Assembly (NCBI GenBank): GCA_023412215.1
Contig: JAEYNX010000029.1
Location: 19,273-83,272, forward strand
From: Bacillota bacterium
GTDB taxonomy: Bacteria; Bacillota; Clostridia; Oscillospirales; Ruminococcaceae
Direction: 5' to 3'
DNA: 64,000 nucleotides
Shown here: one piece after another, positions 59,956 to 64,000 of the stretch
How positions within the stretch are numbered: the first letter of the stretch is position 1
How the letters are laid out: each line of letters starts with the position of its first letter
Notes under the pieces: model-generated
The model's database searches: none
Seen by the model: only the letters and a program-made list of their open reading frames with translations
Told to the model about the DNA's origin: nothing
Translations under genes and position numbers: made by a program

Positions 59956-60121
59956 CTAGAGGCTATCTGAAAACTTCGAATTCTTGTCTATTTCTACTAC
60001 ACAAGGCATCTTCGGCATCAAAAATGCTCGGAATACATACAGTATTCCTGTGCTTTTTAATTTGAATCTGCTCTTGTGTAGCGAAATATCCCGCGATTCT
60101 CCGTTTTCAGAAACACCCTAG
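59956..60121. mobile_element. MITE-like element (158 bp) flanked by CTAG duplication
   Basis: The element at 59960-60117 has imperfect terminal inverted repeats AGGCTATCTGAAAAC and GGTGTTTCTGAAAAC, and is flanked on both sides by CTAG (59956-59959 and 60118-60121), as expected of a target-site duplication. The inside is also palindromic: TATTTC/GAAATA, CTACACAAG/CTTGTGTAG and a central GGAATAC-ATACA-GTATTCC hairpin. No coding capacity. The ends resemble those of IS5/IS1182-type elements. The right CTAG supplies the TAG stop codon of metA. Confidence 0.7.
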
Positions 60122-61035
60122 CCCAGCTTTGAAAGATCGTAGGGGGTGTTCTGGTATACATAGTAGTTGAGCCAGTTGGAATATAAGAGGTTCGCGTGGC
60201 TGCGCCAGGTGTAAAGCGGCAGCTTGGAAGGGTCGTTATCGGGGAAGTAGTTTACCGGCATCTCGATGGGCAGGCCCTTATTCAGGTCGCGGAAGTATTC
60301 CTCGGCAAGGGTCATGCGGTCGTACTCCGAGTGCCCCGTCACAAAGATCTGCCGCCCGTTGTTGGAGCTGACGATGTGCGTGCCCGCCTGCTCCGACCAG
60401 GTGAGCAGCGTCAGTTCCTCCACCTTGAGGATATCGCGGCGCTTCACCTCGGTGTGGCGGGAGTGCGGCACCATAAATACCTCGTCAAACCCGCGCAGCA
60501 GCGGCTGGTTTTCAACCAGTATGCGGTGGGGGAACACCCCGAACATCTTCCCATCGAGCGGGTATTTCGGTACGCCGTAATGGTAGTAAAGCCCGGCCTG
60601 CGCACCCCAGCAGATGTGAAAGGTGGAGTAAACATGGTTTTTGGTCCACTCTAATATCTCACACAGCTCATTCCAGTAGGTGACTTCCTCAAACTGCATC
60701 TGCTCCACCGGTGCACCGGTGATAATCATGCCGTCATAACGTTCATTTTTAACCTCGTCAAAGGTTTTATAAAAGTTTAAAAGGTGCTCCTGCGGGGTGT
60801 TTTTGGAGGTATGGGTCACTGTCTGCAGAAGTTCTATATCCACCTGCAGCGAGGTATTGCCCAGCACCCGCAAAAGCTGCGTTTCGGTTTCAATCTTCTT
60901 GGGCATAAGGTTTAGGATGATGATCTTCAGCGGACGGATGTCCTGCGTTTTCGCACGATCCTCGTACATGACGAATATATTCTCAGCCTCCAGCACCTTT
61001 GCTGCGGGAAGTGAATTCGGAATACAAATTGGCAT
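60118..61035 (-). CDS. metA: Homoserine O-acetyltransferase (MetA type)
   Basis: 305 residues. Catalytic residues are at their family positions: Cys142 in HICWGAQAG, His235 and Glu237 in VTGHSEYD. Residue 111 is Glu (GAPVEQMQFEEV), which in characterised MetA proteins favours acetyl-CoA over succinyl-CoA; E. coli-type succinyl enzymes have Gly. Product O-acetylhomoserine is the substrate of MetY encoded at 49.5 kb. Its stop codon lies in the duplicated CTAG of the adjacent MITE-like element, but the protein is complete. AACGGAG precedes the ATG. Confidence 0.94.
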   Translation of the reverse strand: MPICIPNSLPAAKVLEAENIFVMYEDRAKTQDIRPLKIIILNLMPKKIETETQLLRVLGNTSLQVDIELLQTVTHTSKNTPQEHLLNFYKTFDEVKNERYDGMIITGAPVEQMQFEEVTYWNELCEILEWTKNHVYSTFHICWGAQAGLYYHYGVPKYPLDGKMFGVFPHRILVENQPLLRGFDEVFMVPHSRHTEVKRRDILKVEELTLLTWSEQAGTHIVSSNNGRQIFVTGHSEYDRMTLAEEYFRDLNKGLPIEMPVNYFPDNDPSKLPLYTWRSHANLLYSNWLNYYVYQNTPYDLSKLG

Positions 61036-61100
61036 GTCGCGCTCCGTTCCGCCGCCCTAAATATTGATAAAGACGGCATCTTACATAGATAGAATCGATT

Positions 61101-61125
61101 AACTGTCTTCGTGTCAAAGACAGTT
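61101..61125 (-). repeat. Hairpin in the metA leader
   Basis: AACTGTCTT and AAGACAGTT, 9 perfect pairs around a 7-base loop, between the metA promoter and its start. No T-run; not an S-box. Confidence 0.5.
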
Positions 61126-61143
61126 TTCGTTTAGCAGACATTA

Positions 61144-61172
61144 ATTATAGCAGAGACTGTAACAAAGTGCAA
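61144..61172 (-). promoter_or_regulatory. Promoter of metA
   Basis: TTGCAC and TATAAT with 17-base spacer on the minus strand. Confidence 0.7.
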
Positions 61173-61408
61173 TGCTAAAGCGCAGCGTCAAAACAAGGAT
61201 TTTTAAGGTTTTCGGTGTATCAATAATTTCAAAGGTACGATAAGTTTATATACATATTGCGGACATTCATTTTACATGACGCTCACACTACATGCGCAGG
61301 TACGACGATACGAGTATTAAAATATATACTTCATTGTAATTGGTGCGAATATAATTTAGAAATGTTGCCTATAAAAATATCGAACCCTGTAAAAAACACG
61401 TGATACAA

Positions 61409-61437
61409 TTGCTAATTTCGGTGCTGAATGCTATAAT
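61409..61437 (+). promoter_or_regulatory. Promoter of the MFS gene
   Basis: TTGCTA and TATAAT with 17-base spacer; AACAGTTGT follows within the leader. The remaining A+T-rich 61173-61408 shows nothing else I can support. Confidence 0.65.
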
Positions 61438-61475
61438 AAAATTTAACAGTTGTATACATATAAAGGAGAATAAAC

Positions 61476-62774
61476 ATGAAGCTTAATTACAAGCGCACCA
61501 TGCTGGTAGGCCTTGCGTTCATGACCATCTGTTCATTCTGGCAGCTTTATGATTTCGTTATTCCACTGATTATGCTCAAGGCCTTCAATGTCGGTGATAC
61601 CGCGGCCGGCGTCGTTATGTCGCTTGATAATGTGCTCGCCTTGTTTATGCTCCCGCTGTTCGGGATGCTCTCGGATAAAACCCATACCAAACTGGGCCGC
61701 AGGATGCCGTACGTCCTGGTGGGCACCGCCGCCGCGGTCGTTTTTATGCTGCTCATTCCCTATGCGGCCAATCAAAAGCAGTTTATTCTATTCATGGTTG
61801 CGCTGGGCTTTGTCCTCATCTCAATGGCCCTTTACCGTTCCCCCGCAGTGGCGCTGATGCCGGATGTAACCCCCAAGCCGCTGCGCTCCAAGGGCAACGC
61901 GGTCATCAACCTCATGGGTTCGGTCGGCGGCATTCTGGTTCTTGGCCTGATTGCGTTCTTGGCGCCCGATAAAAGCAACGTCAACTATTGGCCGCTGTTC
62001 TTATGCACTGCGGGCATCATGATCGCGGGTACCGTGGTATTGTTTGTTACCACCAACGAACCAAAGCAGGTAAAGCAGATGCGGCAGGACAGCGCCGCGA
62101 TGGGCATCGATGCCGAGGAGGCGCAGGAGAATATCGACGCCGCGCCTGTACAGCAGAAGCTGCCCGGTGACGTGCAGAAGAGCCTTGTGCTCATCCTTGT
62201 TTCCATCGCGCTGTGGTTTATGGGCTACAACGCCATCACCACTGCGTTCTCCAAGTATGCGCTCAAGGCGCTGGATATCGCCGAGTCGCAGTCCGCGCTC
62301 ATCCTGATGATCGCCAACATCACCGCCATCATCTCCTTCATTCCGGTGGGCATCATTTCCTCCAAGATCGGGCGCAAAAAGAGCATCCTGTTCGGTATTA
62401 CAGTGTTAACTCTCGTGTTCGCCACAGCCACCTTCTACACCGCTTATTCTCCGCTGATGTTCGTGTCGTTTGCGTTGGCGGGCATTGCTTGGGCCTCGAT
62501 CAACGTAAACTCGCTGCCGATGGTACTGGAGATGTCGAAGGGCGCGAACGTAGGCAGGTACACAGGTTATTACTATACCTTCTCGATGGCCGCACAGGTA
62601 GTTACGCCCATCCTTTCGGGTGCGCTGCTGGAGCATGTCGGATACTACACCCTGCTGCCGTACGGCGCTGTCTTTATCGGTCTCGCTTGCTTTACCATGC
62701 TGATGGTAAAGCACGGGGATTCCAAGCCGGTGGCGCCGGTATCCAAGCTGGAGGCCTTCGACTCGGCGGATTAA
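61476..62774 (+). CDS. MFS transporter (SLC45/GPH-like)
   Basis: 432 residues with 12 hydrophobic helices and a charged central loop (about 190-225, QMRQDSAAMGIDAEEAQENI). The MFS loop 2-3 motif is seen as GMLSDKTHTKLGRRMPYVLVG near 62, in the form common to sugar:cation symporters and SLC45-like carriers. The repeated copy SKIGRKKSILFG occurs near 298. Likely a sugar or glycoside carrier; substrate not deducible. AAAGGAG precedes the ATG. Confidence 0.82.
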   Translation: MKLNYKRTMLVGLAFMTICSFWQLYDFVIPLIMLKAFNVGDTAAGVVMSLDNVLALFMLPLFGMLSDKTHTKLGRRMPYVLVGTAAAVVFMLLIPYAANQKQFILFMVALGFVLISMALYRSPAVALMPDVTPKPLRSKGNAVINLMGSVGGILVLGLIAFLAPDKSNVNYWPLFLCTAGIMIAGTVVLFVTTNEPKQVKQMRQDSAAMGIDAEEAQENIDAAPVQQKLPGDVQKSLVLILVSIALWFMGYNAITTAFSKYALKALDIAESQSALILMIANITAIISFIPVGIISSKIGRKKSILFGITVLTLVFATATFYTAYSPLMFVSFALAGIAWASINVNSLPMVLEMSKGANVGRYTGYYYTFSMAAQVVTPILSGALLEHVGYYTLLPYGAVFIGLACFTMLMVKHGDSKPVAPVSKLEAFDSAD

Positions 62775-62824
62775 AAGACTTCTCATAGGGCTACTATAAT
62801 ATTAAGCTTGGTCGGTGATTGTTT

Positions 62825-63640
62825 ATGACAGTTTTCATTATTGCAGCGGTTATTGTAATAGTTTTTTTACTGTACCTGTTTTTGTTGGCCCCGGGGGATT
62901 TCCCCAAAACCGCAGACCCAAGCCTTTGGAAGGCCTACTACGCGCACCGGGGCCTGCACAGCAAGGATAAAACCGTGCCGGAGAATTCCATGGCCGCCTT
63001 TGCGCGTGCGGTGGAAGCGGGCTACGGCATAGAGCTTGATTTAAACCTGACCACCGATGACAGAATCGTTGTGTTCCACGACGATAACCTGCTGCGCGTG
63101 TGCGGCGCGGATAAACAGGTGCCGGACTGCACATACGATGAACTGCAGCAGTACCGCCTGTGCGGCACAACCGAAAGAATCCCGCTGTTTTCGGAGGTAT
63201 TGGCGCTCGTAAACGGGCGGGTACCGCTGATCGTGGAGTTGAAAGCGACAAAGCGCAACCGGGAGCTTTGCCGCAGGGCGGCGGAGTTGCTCAAGGAGTA
63301 TCACGGCCCATACTGCATTGAGTCGTTTCATCCGGCGCTGGTGCGGTGGTTTTATAAAAACCGGCCGGAGGTCGTGCGCGGGCAGCTCTCGGCAGGATGC
63401 AAGGATTTTTCCACCCTGCCGCTGTACCAGAGTGTGGGGCTATCTTCTTTAATCACCAACGTCATTACCCGCCCGCATTTTGTGGCCTACCGCCATCAGG
63501 ATGCCAAGCACAAGCTGCGCCTGCGTTTGTTTAAATGGCTCGGCGGCAAGCTCGTGTGCTGGACGGTGCGCGATACCGACGATATAAACGATTGCCTTAA
63601 GCATTTTGATGTTATTATCTTTGAGTTCTTCAGGCCATAA
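62825..63640 (+). CDS. Glycerophosphodiester phosphodiesterase, membrane anchored
   Basis: 271 residues with one N-terminal membrane helix (about 3-25) and a GDPD barrel. Catalytic and metal residues are visible: YYAHRGLHSKDKTVPENSMAAF (His, Arg, Glu-Asn), GIELDLNLTTDDRIVVFHDDNLLR (Glu, Asp, His) and PLIVELKA. It hydrolyses glycerophosphodiesters or lipid-linked glycerophosphate polymers. I use ATG 62825 with GGTGA upstream; TTG two codons earlier is possible. Follows the MFS gene by 50 bases, perhaps co-transcribed. Confidence 0.9.
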   Translation: MTVFIIAAVIVIVFLLYLFLLAPGDFPKTADPSLWKAYYAHRGLHSKDKTVPENSMAAFARAVEAGYGIELDLNLTTDDRIVVFHDDNLLRVCGADKQVPDCTYDELQQYRLCGTTERIPLFSEVLALVNGRVPLIVELKATKRNRELCRRAAELLKEYHGPYCIESFHPALVRWFYKNRPEVVRGQLSAGCKDFSTLPLYQSVGLSSLITNVITRPHFVAYRHQDAKHKLRLRLFKWLGGKLVCWTVRDTDDINDCLKHFDVIIFEFFRP

Positions 63641-63694
63641 ACAAACACCGTTGAAGATCGTCCGATAGTTTATGCATTAGTTATAGTATATTTG

Positions 63695-63734
63695 CGAGGG
63701 CAATGGATATAATATATCCGCCCTCGTTTTATTT
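63695..63734 (+). terminator. Terminator after the GDPD gene
   Basis: CGAGGGC-GGATAT / ATATCC-GCCCTCG followed by TTTTATTT. Confidence 0.82.
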
Positions 63735-63921
63735 ACTCGCGTTGAAACCACAATTTAATAGGAGAATATATCCCAACTGTCGCGAAAATGCTTCATGAAC
63801 CGACAAGTATCAAGCTTTTTTCAATCTGATATCTCCTGCGAAAACACGGTAGTATCAACGTCTAAGCGAGTTTCGGGTAAAGTGCAAGTAAAAAGAAAAG
63901 CAAAAAAAGCGAAAAAAGGTG

Positions 63922-63950
63922 TTGACATAGGGTAGGTGCTGTGATATTAT
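63922..63950 (+). promoter_or_regulatory. Strong promoter of a transcript leaving the window
   Basis: TTGACA and TATTAT, 17-base spacer, behind an A-rich stretch resembling an UP element. Transcription would begin near 63957; the first transcribed bases contain CGCCAC (63959-63964) pairing with GTGGCG (63993-63998). The look is that of a stable-RNA promoter, but the gene is outside. The gap 63735-63921 holds nothing else I can support. Confidence 0.65.
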
Positions 63951-64000
63951 AAATAAGCGCCACACGGACGGCAGGAAAACGGAAGCCGAAAAGTGGCGTA

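Noticed and set aside
1..64000. CRISPR arrays, prophage, full IS elements, toxin-antitoxin or restriction systems
   Set aside because: No spaced direct repeats, no phage structural, integrase or transposase genes, and no recognisable defence genes were found.

Overview
The window looks like chromosomal DNA of a Gram-positive anaerobe of the class Clostridia, most likely an Oscillospiraceae-type bacterium. Reasons: fairly GC-rich coding DNA with strong GGAGG ribosome-binding sites; Firmicute-specific genes (Prp with an N-terminally extended L27, YfmF/YfmH, Mini-III, DUF1292, DUF4358, DUF6076, VanZ); lipoproteins with Lgt; a desulfoferrodoxin (superoxide reductase), which points to anaerobic life; and GatCAB with a non-discriminating-type AspRS. 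Most genes are housekeeping or transport. There is no prophage, CRISPR array or complete insertion sequence.

Layout. 1-9.5 kb: start of a flippase, PepD, a cofactor-independent phosphoglycerate mutase, a PII-like protein paired with a CPA2 antiporter, an SDR epimerase, an M23 peptidase, AlkD, YjbQ and two unknown small genes, one an internal duplication. 9.6-23 kb: a Cache chemoreceptor, tRNA-Thr(CGT), an SGNH hydrolase/DUF4358 lipoprotein pair, an HD protein, a SulP transporter, NAD synthetase, an amino-acid ABC transporter behind a long structured leader, and MutY. 23-30.5 kb: one giant cyclic beta-1,2-glucan synthase (about 2466 aa). 30.6-38.4 kb: yfmF-yfmH-lgt-folD, then rplU-prp-rpmA-obg-mrnC. 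38.4-47.9 kb: a CheX-like phosphatase carrying four MshEN (c-di-GMP-type) motifs with a CheY-like regulator, aspS-gatCAB, a DUF6076 protein and a diguanylate cyclase. 47.9-52.6 kb: DacA, MetY, a degenerate metallophosphoesterase, and a guanidine-I riboswitch controlling a GAP-family membrane protein. 52.7-55.9 kb: a cyclophilin lipoprotein, a candidate ~470-nt noncoding RNA, DUF1292, a 6S RNA candidate and a split TauE exporter. 56-64 kb: GH3 glucosidase, YegP, desulfoferrodoxin, VanZ, a MITE-like element abutting the metA stop codon, MetA, an MFS transporter, GDPD, and a strong promoter at the right edge.

How genes work together. MetA (Glu111, the acetyl-CoA type) and MetY (O-acetylhomoserine sulfhydrylase) make an acetyl-based methionine/homocysteine route. 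AspRS with His-Gly-Gly in the anticodon-binding domain plus GatCAB fits indirect Asn-tRNA (and Gln-tRNA) synthesis. Prp is expected to trim the L27 N-terminus encoded beside it. The diguanylate cyclase and the MshEN-CheX/CheY pair may be two ends of a c-di-GMP circuit. The most interesting unexplained items are the minus-strand RNA gene at 53.7-54.2 kb, the guanidine-riboswitch GAP protein, the leader at 19.05-19.27 kb, and the MshEN-CheX protein.
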